Shown in pieces: positions 51,730-60,431 of a stretch of 64,000 nucleotides of DNA. Numbering within the stretch: the first letter of the stretch is position 1; each line of letters begins with the position of its first letter. Both the position numbers and the translations under genes were made by a program. The notes below the pieces were generated by a model that ran no database searches, was not told the DNA's origin, and worked only from the letters and a program-made list of their open reading frames with translations. The DNA is from RUG100 sp034927505 (GTDB lineage: Bacteria; Bacillota; Clostridia; Peptostreptococcales; Anaerovoracaceae). The stretch spans positions 1-64,000 of the forward strand of contig JAYFPY010000014.1 in NCBI GenBank assembly GCA_034927505.1, given 5' to 3'.

Positions 51730-52056
51730 ATGGGAAAAAGCGATGAAAAAAAGAGATTTTATCGGAAAAGGACTGAACTGTTCCTACTGCTGGATAAAAT
51801 GAAATTATGGCCTTCATCGTCAGGCATTCTGCATGGGATCAAGGACATAGAAATAAAAGGCGATACCGCATTGATCACTACACATTGCGGAGAGACATTC
51901 AGAGTCAGAGATTCCAGAAAATCCAGATCTGCCAGATGGTTGAGAAACAAGTGGGCGGTAAGAGCCTGCCCAAAGTGCAAGATCCCGGAATGGAAACTAA
52001 AGAAATACTCAGCAACGACTTTCGCGGATTACGGGAGCGATCTGAGACATAAATAA
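51730..52056 (+). CDS. pylSn: Pyrrolysyl-tRNA synthetase N-terminal tRNA-binding subunit
   Basis: 108 residues. Matches the zinc-binding PylSn domain: THCGETFRVRDSRKSRSARW, then C-P-K-C-K, with a very basic surface. Binds the T-loop and variable loop of tRNA-Pyl and is required for charging in vivo. Ribosome binding site TAGGAGG overlaps the pylD stop. Ends in TAA. Confidence 0.93.
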   Translation: MGKSDEKKRFYRKRTELFLLLDKMKLWPSSSGILHGIKDIEIKGDTALITTHCGETFRVRDSRKSRSARWLRNKWAVRACPKCKIPEWKLKKYSATTFADYGSDLRHK

Positions 52057-52065
52057 AGGTTAGGA

Positions 52066-52094
52066 TTGAATAACAGATAATAACATGTTATTCT
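52066..52094 (+). promoter_or_regulatory. Possible promoter of the cobalamin operon
   Basis: TTGAAT, 17-bp spacer, TATTCT. Contains the palindrome ATAACATGTTAT, a possible operator. Confidence 0.45.
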
Positions 52095-52104
52095 ACAATT
52101 GAAT

Positions 52105-52250
52105 ACAAAAGCTGTTGGTGTGCGACTGGGGAAGCGCAATATACCAATAGGGAATCGGGTGGAAATCCTGAGCAGACCTTGCTGCCGTTATAGCCGGAAA
52201 ACCTGCCAATGGCTCGTTATGTACCTGACAGGCTGCAAGGTTCATAATGA
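52105..52250 (+). ncRNA. Cobalamin riboswitch
   Basis: Conserved elements in order: GTTGGTGTGCGACTGGGGAA, ATAGGGAATCGGGTGGAAAT, GCAGACCTTGCTGCCGTTAT, and the B12 box GCCGGAAAACCTGCC (52193-52207). Adenosylcobalamin binding would be expected to favour the downstream terminator (52281-52316) and shut off the operon. Its transporter cargo matches. Confidence 0.9.
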
Positions 52251-52280
52251 ATAGTATAGTTTTATTACGTTACGTATATC

Positions 52281-52316
52281 AAACATCGATGCAGTGCAGC
52301 CGATGTTTTTTGTTTT
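52281..52316 (+). terminator. Riboswitch terminator
   Basis: AAACATCG / CGATGTTT stem followed by TTTTTGTTTT, between the riboswitch and the first gene of its operon. Confidence 0.8.
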
Positions 52317-52334
52317 GAAAGAGAAGGTGTAAAT

Positions 52335-53054
52335 ATGAAAAGAGTATTAGTACTGATCCTGGCGCTGACAGTTGCTGCGGCATGTCTGGCGGGATGTGGA
52401 AACGACAGCGGGTCATCCGGCACAGATGGATCGAAATCCACAGTTTCACAGGCGAAAAAAGCTGATAAAGCAGAGACTGCAAAGAAGAAAAAAGCAGCGG
52501 AAAAGAAGAAAGCAGAAGCAAAAAAAGCAGCGGAAAAGAAAGCTGAAAACAACACGGCTTCATCTGATGATGATTCAAATGTGTCATCAGAGAAAAAAAG
52601 TTCGAACAGCAGCTCTGACAGCGGATCGAAAAAATCCGGAAGCACGACTGCAAAGAGCACATGTACGATAACTATCAGCTGTAAAAACGTGTTGAAGCAT
52701 ATGGACAAGCTTTCGTCAGGGAAAAGAGATCTGGTACCTTCAGACGGACTGATACTGGCTAAAAAGACAATAGAAATGGAAAGCGGTGATACAGTGCTGG
52801 ATATTACAGTTCGCGCAGGCAAGAAGTATGGCATTCCGGTTTCATACCAGGGACAGACACAGTACGGGACAGCATATGTCGAAGGGATAAACAACCTGTA
52901 CGAATTCGACGCAGGCGGAGAAAGCGGATGGATGTACAAAGTGAATGGAACTTACCCCGGTTATGGATCCAGTGCCTGCAAAGTAAAAAAAGGAGATAAC
53001 ATAACATGGGGATATACATTGAATCTGGGAGAAGATCTGGGAGAATCTTACTGA
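52335..53054 (+). CDS. DUF4430 lipoprotein, putative cobalamin-binding
   Basis: 239 residues. Lipobox LAGC at ~20-23 predicts membrane anchoring. Residues ~35-110 are a low-complexity Lys/Ala/Glu then Ser linker. Residues ~120-239 form a DUF4430 domain (SGWMYKVNGTYPG is its typical signature), related to the beta-domain of eukaryotic transcobalamin/intrinsic factor. With the riboswitch upstream and transporter genes downstream, it is a likely surface cobalamin or corrinoid receptor. Stop and the next start overlap (TGATG). Confidence 0.82.
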   Translation: MKRVLVLILALTVAAACLAGCGNDSGSSGTDGSKSTVSQAKKADKAETAKKKKAAEKKKAEAKKAAEKKAENNTASSDDDSNVSSEKKSSNSSSDSGSKKSGSTTAKSTCTITISCKNVLKHMDKLSSGKRDLVPSDGLILAKKTIEMESGDTVLDITVRAGKKYGIPVSYQGQTQYGTAYVEGINNLYEFDAGGESGWMYKVNGTYPGYGSSACKVKKGDNITWGYTLNLGEDLGESY

Positions 53055-53944
53055 TGAAACAGGATACATTCGGAACATATCATCCTATAATAAACTTCGG
53101 TTTCTTTTGCATTATAATAATTTTTTCGATGATATTCATGCACCCGGCCTTCCTTGTGATTTCATTCATAGGAAGCTTTATGTACGCAATATACATCAAA
53201 GGTAAAAAAGCATTGAAATTTTTCTTGTGTTTACCATTGCCGATGATGGCAGTGGCGGCGGCAGTAAATCCACTGTTCAACCATCAGGGAGTGACTATTC
53301 TGGGATATCTCAACGATAACCCGGTAACAATGGAGTCTATCGCGTATGGGATCGCAACAGGGCTGATGTTTTCTGCGGTCATAATGTGGTTCTACTGCTA
53401 TAACGAAATAATGACAAGCGACAAGTCGATGTATATTTTCGGAAGAGCGATACCTTCGATTTCTCTGATGATATCTATGGCGCTTCGTTTCATACCGAGA
53501 TTTGCCGCACAGACAAAGCTGGTGGCGAAGGCACAAAGATGCATAGGAAGGGATACATCATCAGGAAAAGTATTTGCAAAGATAAAGCAGGGCATGAAGA
53601 TACTTTCTATAATGGTCACATGGTCTTTGGAAAATGCTATAGACACAGCGGACTCTATGAGATCGAGAGGATACGGATCGAAGGGCAGGACCAGTTATTC
53701 AAATTACCGATTTGACAGCAGAGACAGAACAGCAGGAATGCTGATAGCTGCATTCACAGCGGTAATAATAGCGGGTGCCGCAGCAGGATATAATACGGCG
53801 GTATATTTCCCTGTTATGGAAATACAGGGAGGCGGTGCTGAACTGGCGGTGCTGTCTGCAGTATATGCAATACTGTGTCTTATGCCGGTGATCGCGGGAG
53901 CAAAGGAGGACATGAAATGGCGACATTTGAAATCAGAGATATGA
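53054..53944 (+). CDS. ecfT: ECF transporter T component
   Basis: 296 residues; start 53054 overlaps the previous stop. Hydrophobic N-terminal half and coupling-helix motifs of EcfT: AKAQRCIGRD and the A-x-x-x-x-S-R-G motif in ADSMRSRGYGSKG. It connects the ATPases to the substrate-binding S component. Ends inside the start region of the ATPase gene. Confidence 0.85.
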   Translation: MKQDTFGTYHPIINFGFFCIIIIFSMIFMHPAFLVISFIGSFMYAIYIKGKKALKFFLCLPLPMMAVAAAVNPLFNHQGVTILGYLNDNPVTMESIAYGIATGLMFSAVIMWFYCYNEIMTSDKSMYIFGRAIPSISLMISMALRFIPRFAAQTKLVAKAQRCIGRDTSSGKVFAKIKQGMKILSIMVTWSLENAIDTADSMRSRGYGSKGRTSYSNYRFDSRDRTAGMLIAAFTAVIIAGAAAGYNTAVYFPVMEIQGGGAELAVLSAVYAILCLMPVIAGAKEDMKWRHLKSEI

Positions 53945-56466
53945 CATTCACATACCCCGAAAGAAATGCACCTGCACTGAAAAATGTGAACATAGATATA
54001 AAGCAGGGCGAGTTCATAGCTATATGCGGAAAGTCGGGATGCGGGAAAACGACCCTGCTGCGAAATTTCAAAACTGCCCTTATGCCTCATGGGACAAGGA
54101 ACGGAGAAATCATTATAGACGGGGTGCCGCTGGTCGATGTCAGTGAACGTGATCAGGCTGAACGTATCGGATACGTGATGCAGGATCCGGACAATCAGAT
54201 AGTTACGGACAAGGTATGGCATGAATTGGCGTTCGGACTTGAAAACATGGGATATGACAACAAAACAATAAGGATCAGAGTATCAGAAATGGCCAGCTTT
54301 TTCGGCATACAGACATGGTTCGACAAGAAGACGAACCAATTGTCGGGAGGTCAGAAACAACTGCTTAATCTGGCGGCAATAATGGCAATGCAGCCGGAAG
54401 TGCTGGTACTGGACGAGCCGACATCGCAGCTGGATCCTATAGCTGCAAGTGATTTTTTGAATACGGTCGCCAAAATAAACGACGAACTGGGAACTACAGT
54501 GATAATCACCGAGCATCGTCTGGAAGAAGTCCTTCCGGCGGCAGACAGAGCAATAGTCATAGATGAAGGAGAAATAATAATTGATGATACTCCGGAAAAT
54601 GCAAGTGCTGTTCTGGCGGAGAAAAAACATGATATGTTTATAGCCATGCCGGCGCCGATACAGATATACGGTGCATTATGGCAGCAAAATATCGGTAAAG
54701 AATTTCCATGTCCCCTTGATGTAGGAGAAGGCAGAAGATGGCTGTCCGCATTGATGGAAAATGTACAGCTGAAAAAGAACCATATTGCTGAAGAAAAAAA
54801 AGATGAAAAAGCGAATGCAGAGACTGTAATAAAAATGAAAGAAGTATGGTTCAGATATTCCAAGGGCGACAAGGATGTAATAAAAGACCTTTCTGTCGAG
54901 ATAGAAAAAGGGGAAATGTTTGCAATTGTTGGAGGGAACGGTACAGGCAAGACAACAGCTCTTTCCCTTATGAGCGGCATGAACAAACCTTACAGAGGGA
55001 CGATATGGATAGACGGCAAAAAAACAGAAGCTTATAAAACGAATGAGATGTTCAGTGGAGTAATGGGCGTGCTGCCGCAGGATCCTCAGACACTGTTTGT
55101 AGAAAACACTGTGGAGAAAGATCTGAAAGAGATCCTATCGGGCACTAAACTGACAAAAGAAGAGAAAAACGAAATGATCCGCCAAACAGCGGACATGGTA
55201 GAAATAGGGGACCTTCTCGGGTCGCACCCATATGATCTTTCAGGAGGAGAGCAGCAGCGAGCAGCTCTTGCAAAGGTGCTGCTGACGGAGCCTGACATAC
55301 TGCTGTTGGATGAACCTACGAAGGGCATAGACAACTATTTTAAAATCAAACTGGCAAAGATACTGAGTGACTTGAAAGAGGAAGGTATCACCATAGTGAT
55401 GGTCAGTCATGATATAGAGTTTTGCGGAAAATATGCAGACAGATGCGCAATGTTTTTTGACGGCAGCATCACTACGGTCGATGGGCCGCGAAAGTTCTTT
55501 TCCGGGAACAGCTTTTATACCACTGCAGCAAACAGAATGGCGAGACATATTTTTAAAAATGCAGTGATAGTAGATGATGTGATAGAGCTCTGCGAATACA
55601 ACCTTACAGGCAGCAGCAACATCGGCAGCGGCAGGGATGGCGGCTCAAAAAAAACATCGGGGCGACCCAATACTAAATACCCGGATGCAGAGATAAGAAG
55701 AGTTGATATAAAACCGCAAGAAAAAACAAAGATAAGAAAGACTGCACTTGATAAAAAAACAGTCAGTATTGCAACAATGACTGCGGCTGCGATATTGATG
55801 GCTGCGACACTGTTCATAAGTCTTAGATGGGACAACAGCCAGTCATATCTGCTTACCAGCATGCTGATCATTATATACATCATGATACCGTTTTTCATAA
55901 TATACGAGAGACGGAAACCTCATGCCAGGGAGGTGGTGGTAATAGCGGTAATGGTGGCACTGGGAGTTGCCGGGAGAGGAATATTCTTCATGGTGCCTCA
56001 GTTCAAGCCGACAGTAGCTCTGGTGATAATCGCCGGGCTGGCCCTTGGATCTCAGGCGGGGTTCCTCACAGGCGCGCTTACAGCATTTGTATCAAACTGC
56101 TTTTTCGGACAGGGTGCATGGACTCCATGGCAGATGTTCGCACTTGGGATCATAGGATGTATCGCCGGGCTGCTGGCAGAATCGATACTTAAGAAAAAGA
56201 AAGTGATACCTGTAACTATATTCGGAGTGCTGGCGGCATTCTTCATATATGGAGGCATAGTGGATCTATGGACGATATTTGCATTTACCCCGGAGCCGAA
56301 TCTAGGGACGGCTTTGGTGGTGTATGGAAGGGCTCTGCCGTTCGATCTGATACTGGCAATATCCACAGGGATATTTCTGGTACTGCTGATGCGTCCGATG
56401 GTAGAGAAAATAGAAAGAGTAAAAATCAAATATGGGTTATTGGAAGAAGGAACACTCGTAAAATAA
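53917..56466 (+). CDS. Fused ECF transporter: two ATPase domains plus S component
   Basis: 849 residues; start 53917 after AAAGGAGG. Two ABC ATPases: Walker A GKSGCGKTTLL (~35) and GGNGTGKTTAL (~335), signature QLSGGQKQ and DLSGGEQQR, Walker B LVLDEPTSQLD and LLLDEPTKGID. After a linker (~560-620) come six hydrophobic helices (~630-840) of an ECF S-component type (MVPQFKPTVALVIIAGLALG). EcfA1, EcfA2 and the S component are usually separate, so this A-A-S single chain implies a dedicated, not shared, transporter. By its riboswitch it should import cobalamin. Confidence 0.82.
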   Translation: MATFEIRDMTFTYPERNAPALKNVNIDIKQGEFIAICGKSGCGKTTLLRNFKTALMPHGTRNGEIIIDGVPLVDVSERDQAERIGYVMQDPDNQIVTDKVWHELAFGLENMGYDNKTIRIRVSEMASFFGIQTWFDKKTNQLSGGQKQLLNLAAIMAMQPEVLVLDEPTSQLDPIAASDFLNTVAKINDELGTTVIITEHRLEEVLPAADRAIVIDEGEIIIDDTPENASAVLAEKKHDMFIAMPAPIQIYGALWQQNIGKEFPCPLDVGEGRRWLSALMENVQLKKNHIAEEKKDEKANAETVIKMKEVWFRYSKGDKDVIKDLSVEIEKGEMFAIVGGNGTGKTTALSLMSGMNKPYRGTIWIDGKKTEAYKTNEMFSGVMGVLPQDPQTLFVENTVEKDLKEILSGTKLTKEEKNEMIRQTADMVEIGDLLGSHPYDLSGGEQQRAALAKVLLTEPDILLLDEPTKGIDNYFKIKLAKILSDLKEEGITIVMVSHDIEFCGKYADRCAMFFDGSITTVDGPRKFFSGNSFYTTAANRMARHIFKNAVIVDDVIELCEYNLTGSSNIGSGRDGGSKKTSGRPNTKYPDAEIRRVDIKPQEKTKIRKTALDKKTVSIATMTAAAILMAATLFISLRWDNSQSYLLTSMLIIIYIMIPFFIIYERRKPHAREVVVIAVMVALGVAGRGIFFMVPQFKPTVALVIIAGLALGSQAGFLTGALTAFVSNCFFGQGAWTPWQMFALGIIGCIAGLLAESILKKKKVIPVTIFGVLAAFFIYGGIVDLWTIFAFTPEPNLGTALVVYGRALPFDLILAISTGIFLVLLMRPMVEKIERVKIKYGLLEEGTLVK

Positions 56467-56481
56467 GGAAGGTGGTTTAAA

Positions 56482-58491
56482 GTGAAAAGAATCAAAAATG
56501 TGTTATGTATGTTTGTGGCGCTGGCGGTGATGCTGGCCATGATGCCTGCGGCAGCATCTGCGACGGTAACGGACAGCAAGACGCCGGCAAGGATGACGCA
56601 GGGAAATCTGAAATGGTCCAACAACAATCTAAGTTCAGGCTGGTACGGACCGACGCCTCCGGTAATATACGACGGATATATTTATACGGCGGCATCAACT
56701 ACTTTGTATAAGATAAACAAAGACACGGGAAAAACTGAAGCAACTATGACGCTTGACGGAAGTGTCGGGTTTGCTACTATACCTCCGGAAGTCGGCGGCG
56801 GAAAGATATTTTACAATATCGGCGGCGGAAAGATCGAAGCTGTAAATCTTTTGACTATGAAAAAGGCCTGGGTATATGATTCGAAACGGAGTGCACAGAC
56901 TATATCGTACATAACGTACAAAGAAGTTAAGGGGCAGGGATATGTTTTCACCGGCACAGGCGGCGGCCGCGAGGGAGACTTTTTCTGTGTAAAGGCAGAC
57001 ACCGGTGAAAAAACATGGCAGATATATAATGACAAGGGATTCTACTGGGCAGGTGCGTATGTAGATAATAACGGTACCGCTTATTTCGGATCTGATGCGA
57101 ATGATTCAGGGAAATCGACCCTTTATGCTGTCAAACTGGATGGAAAGCAATTGGATACAAATGTTGATATCAACGGAGGCACCGGCAGTTTTGGAGGCAG
57201 CGGGATCAGATGCAGGGTAGTGTATGACAGTGAAACCAACGCCATATATTTCACAACGAAAGGCGGAGCTTTATACAAATTCGTATTGAATGGAGAAGGA
57301 AAGTTTGGGGAAGTAAAGTCATATGATCAGTTGGGAGAATCCACGAATACGCCTATCATATATGGAGATAATATCTACGTGGGGACCAACGGCAAATCTA
57401 TAAAAGTAGTAAATAAAAAGACTATGACATTAGTTGAAACAGTTTCGGATATGCCCGGAAATGTGCAGGGAGAGATGGTGCTGTCTACAGCATATGAGGC
57501 CCAGGACAAACTGATGTTATATGCAACGTACAATAACAGACCTGGCGGATTATATGCAATGGAATTCGGCACTGACGGAAAGTTGAAAGACAGGGGAAAT
57601 CTTTTTGTCCCGGACACGTCGATGCAGAGCTACTGTATTTCTCCTGTAGTTGTTGATACAACATATGATGACGGTACTTTGTATTATAAAAACGATTCAA
57701 ACTATCTGATGGCGGTCGATGACAACTACAAAATATCTACATCAGGGAGCGCAGGCATAAATATAACTGCAACAGGCGATGTTGAAAGCGGAGGTCAGTA
57801 CACAGTAAACATATCTGCAAAGAGCGGATACAAGCTGGTGGATGTGTTAATTGACAATGTCAGCGCAGGCGCAAAGAGTACATATACTTTCAGCAACGTG
57901 AAGGCACATCACAGCATAAAAGGGATCGCTTTGCCGACAACAATGACAAAACCGGCAGTTAAAACGACAGCTTATAATAAACTGAAGGCCACATGGGCAA
58001 AAGCCGGAGGCGCCACATCCTACAAGGTATATCGTGCAACATCTTCGAAAGGACGATATAAAAAGGTCGGTACAGTAAAGGGCGGAACAGCTTCTTTTAC
58101 GAATTCAGGATTGAAATGCGGCAAGAACTATTACTACAAAGTTGCAGCCTGTTATACAAGTACAACAGGCAGTACTGCAGCATCGGTAAAATCTTCGGCA
58201 GCAAAGGCAAAACCTGCACCGTGCGTTACAAAGGCCAAGGCCAAAGCGGGGAAGAAAAAGGCCACTGTTACATGGAAAAAAGCTAAAGGGGCTTCAGGAT
58301 ATGTAGTTTATAAAGCTTCTTCTGCAAAGGGAAAGTATAAGAAAGTCGCAGCGGTAAAGAAAAACAAGGCAGTTGTCAAAAAGTTGAAAAAAGGTAAAAA
58401 ATACTGGTTCAAAGTAAAAGCATACAAAAAATCCGGTAAAAAGAAAATATACGGACCGATGTCGGATTACGGATATGCAAAGATAAAGTAA
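56482..58491 (+). CDS. Secreted PQQ-type beta-propeller protein with Fn3-like modules
   Basis: 669 residues, GTG start at 56482 after GGAAGGTGG. Signal peptide 1-27 (cleavage after AAASA). Residues ~35-410 hold repeated blades typical of quinoprotein-like propellers (DGYIYTAASTTLYKINKDTG, GDNIYVGTNGKSIKVVN). A small domain follows (~410-475) and then two Lys-rich Fn3-like modules to the end. In the cobalamin riboswitch operon it may be a surface component of corrinoid capture; no direct evidence of binding. Confidence 0.75.
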   Translation: MKRIKNVLCMFVALAVMLAMMPAAASATVTDSKTPARMTQGNLKWSNNNLSSGWYGPTPPVIYDGYIYTAASTTLYKINKDTGKTEATMTLDGSVGFATIPPEVGGGKIFYNIGGGKIEAVNLLTMKKAWVYDSKRSAQTISYITYKEVKGQGYVFTGTGGGREGDFFCVKADTGEKTWQIYNDKGFYWAGAYVDNNGTAYFGSDANDSGKSTLYAVKLDGKQLDTNVDINGGTGSFGGSGIRCRVVYDSETNAIYFTTKGGALYKFVLNGEGKFGEVKSYDQLGESTNTPIIYGDNIYVGTNGKSIKVVNKKTMTLVETVSDMPGNVQGEMVLSTAYEAQDKLMLYATYNNRPGGLYAMEFGTDGKLKDRGNLFVPDTSMQSYCISPVVVDTTYDDGTLYYKNDSNYLMAVDDNYKISTSGSAGINITATGDVESGGQYTVNISAKSGYKLVDVLIDNVSAGAKSTYTFSNVKAHHSIKGIALPTTMTKPAVKTTAYNKLKATWAKAGGATSYKVYRATSSKGRYKKVGTVKGGTASFTNSGLKCGKNYYYKVAACYTSTTGSTAASVKSSAAKAKPAPCVTKAKAKAGKKKATVTWKKAKGASGYVVYKASSAKGKYKKVAAVKKNKAVVKKLKKGKKYWFKVKAYKKSGKKKIYGPMSDYGYAKIK

Positions 58492-58504
58492 CAAGGAGGA
58501 GAAG

Positions 58505-59806
58505 ATGAAAAAGACAAAGAAAATACTTGCATTGCTGGTGGCCGTGGCAGTGACGCTGGCTATGATGCCGGCCATGGTATCGGCTGATACCGGTACGGTG
58601 GATGTGTGTATAGCGAATACTACATATGACTCCGGACCATGGAAGGGAAAACTGGCAGAGATCAAAGTGCCTGTCAGTGGTAAAGAGACAGTTACTGCCG
58701 TCACAAAGAAAGCAGCGGCACAGGCGAATATCGCATTGGAATGGAAAGATTCATTCTCGGGCGAATATCTGAACGGCGTAAAAGGGCTGACAGCGGGTGT
58801 ATCAGGATATTCAGGGTGGACTTACAGTATAAATGACTGGTTCGGAAGCGGCGGAATGAATGTCGATACGGTAGAAGCCGGTGATGAACTGAATATAGTA
58901 TATACAGTGACATGGTCAGACCTTGGAGCATCATACGGCAATCATGATAAATCCATTAAAACTCTTGCGTCCGACAAAGGAACAGTATCTCCTGCCTTCT
59001 CAGGAAAGACAAAGGACTACACACTGACAGTGCCGGCAGGTACGAATGAAGTAAAGATCACGCCGACTGCAGTCAATAAAAACTTCATGGTAAAAACGTC
59101 AGTTGGTACAAAAGAATATAAAAGAGGAAGCATGATACCTGTATCTGAAGGAACAGAGATAACAGTAAAATGCGGAGATCCCTCGTGGCCGACTATGGAA
59201 TCGGCAGCGTCAGTGCCTGCGGAAGTATACAGCATTACTGTAAACGTCAGTCTGGCAGCGCCGAAGATAAAAGCAGGTTCGGTTTCTTACAACACAAACA
59301 AGATAAGCTGGAAGAAAGTCGACGGAGCGGCAGGGTACAAAGTATACAGATCCACAAAGAAGACTTCCGGATTCAAGAGGGTCAAAACGACTAAGGCAAC
59401 TTCCTGGAAAAACACTAAGCTGAAAACAGGGAAGACATACTACTACAAGGTCCGAGCATATAAAGAGAGAAACGGCAAACAAGTATACAGCAAGCACTCT
59501 AATGTCGCGAAGGCAAAGCCGGTACCGGCTGCACCGATGCTGAAACTGACAGCAGGCAGCAATTCCATAAAAGCAACATGGAGCAAGGTAAAAGGCAGCA
59601 ATGGATATAAACTCTACAGAGCAACGAGCAAAGCGGGCAAATACAAAGCCATAAGAAATGCAAAAGGCTCATGGAACAGAGACTATACCAGCGTCAACAA
59701 AAAGAGCGGCAAGAAATACTATTTCAAAGTCCGCGCATACAAAACTGTCAACGGTAAAAACGTTTATGGCAAAATGTCGGCAGTAAAAGTAATGGCTGCG
59801 AAATAA
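58505..59806 (+). CDS. Secreted DUF4430 protein with cadherin-like and Fn3-like modules
   Basis: 433 residues, ribosome binding site AAGGAGGAG. Signal peptide 1-27 (AMVSA). DUF4430 domain ~30-140 (YSGWTYSINDWFGSGGMN), cadherin-like beta-sandwich ~145-240 (TKDYTLTVPAGTNEVKI), then two Fn3-like modules. It carries the second DUF4430 in the operon and may be a wall-attached cobalamin-binding partner of the lipoprotein at 52.3 kb. Confidence 0.78.
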   Translation: MKKTKKILALLVAVAVTLAMMPAMVSADTGTVDVCIANTTYDSGPWKGKLAEIKVPVSGKETVTAVTKKAAAQANIALEWKDSFSGEYLNGVKGLTAGVSGYSGWTYSINDWFGSGGMNVDTVEAGDELNIVYTVTWSDLGASYGNHDKSIKTLASDKGTVSPAFSGKTKDYTLTVPAGTNEVKITPTAVNKNFMVKTSVGTKEYKRGSMIPVSEGTEITVKCGDPSWPTMESAASVPAEVYSITVNVSLAAPKIKAGSVSYNTNKISWKKVDGAAGYKVYRSTKKTSGFKRVKTTKATSWKNTKLKTGKTYYYKVRAYKERNGKQVYSKHSNVAKAKPVPAAPMLKLTAGSNSIKATWSKVKGSNGYKLYRATSKAGKYKAIRNAKGSWNRDYTSVNKKSGKKYYFKVRAYKTVNGKNVYGKMSAVKVMAAK

Positions 59807-59842
59807 CAGATCGACAGAAAGCATCAACAGAAAAAGCAAACT

Positions 59843-59880
59843 AAAAAGAGCGGAGCATATCATAGGCCCTGCTCTTTTTA
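59843..59880 (+). terminator. Terminator of the cobalamin operon
   Basis: AAAAAGAGC / GCTCTTTTT stem, also readable from the minus strand for the convergent gene. Confidence 0.75.
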
Positions 59881-59907
59881 AACTATAGTATTTCTGAAAG
59901 TCAGTTA

Positions 59908-60273
59908 CTATTTCTCTGTTGGCTCTGCAGTTTCTTCTTTAGATGCTGCAGCAGGCGGAAATGCATCCGCTGATGCCATTCTTATTTTCTGAGGCGACGG
60001 TTTGATGTTTTCCAGTCTCTTTGTTACTCTGGCGATGCCAAAGAATATTCCTGCATAAGCCAGCCATGGCATTCCGCTGGATACTACAGATTGGATAGCA
60101 TCCTTCCAGGCCGATTTGAATGTCATTCCGTAGCTTGACAGATAGCTTGAAAGATATGCGATCGAGCTGTATATCATGAAAGCGCAAATCACACACATCA
60201 CAATTGCCAGTACATACATTAAAATTTCAAGTTTTGTCTTTTTCCTCTTGGTGTTGATAACATTATTGTCCAT
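59908..60273 (-). CDS. Small membrane protein of unknown function
   Basis: 121 residues on the minus strand. The start at 60273 (MDNNVINTKRKKTK) is preceded by GGAAAGGAAAC; a longer reading upstream is not supported. Two hydrophobic segments (~17-42, ~65-88) and a charged C-terminal tail rich in Pro/Ala/Glu. I recognise no family. Ends in TAG. Confidence 0.55.
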   Translation of the reverse strand: MDNNVINTKRKKTKLEILMYVLAIVMCVICAFMIYSSIAYLSSYLSSYGMTFKSAWKDAIQSVVSSGMPWLAYAGIFFGIARVTKRLENIKPSPQKIRMASADAFPPAAASKEETAEPTEK

Positions 60274-60431
60274 TATTACAGTTTCCTTTCCTTTTTCAAA
60301 TAAACGATAGGCCAAGTATAGCGGTGCAACCTTAAAATAAACTAAAAAGAAAAAGGAATTTGCATTTGGACCGTTTTTTCCGGTCATGCATGATATAATA
60401 ATAAAAATGCCGTGAAAAGTGGAGGTGCGAG

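Noticed and set aside
52335..52660. Lys/Ala/Glu repeats in the DUF4430 lipoprotein as a coding tandem repeat or CRISPR-like array
   Set aside because: They are irregular low-complexity codons of a wall-spanning linker, without conserved repeat-spacer units. No CRISPR array was seen in the window.
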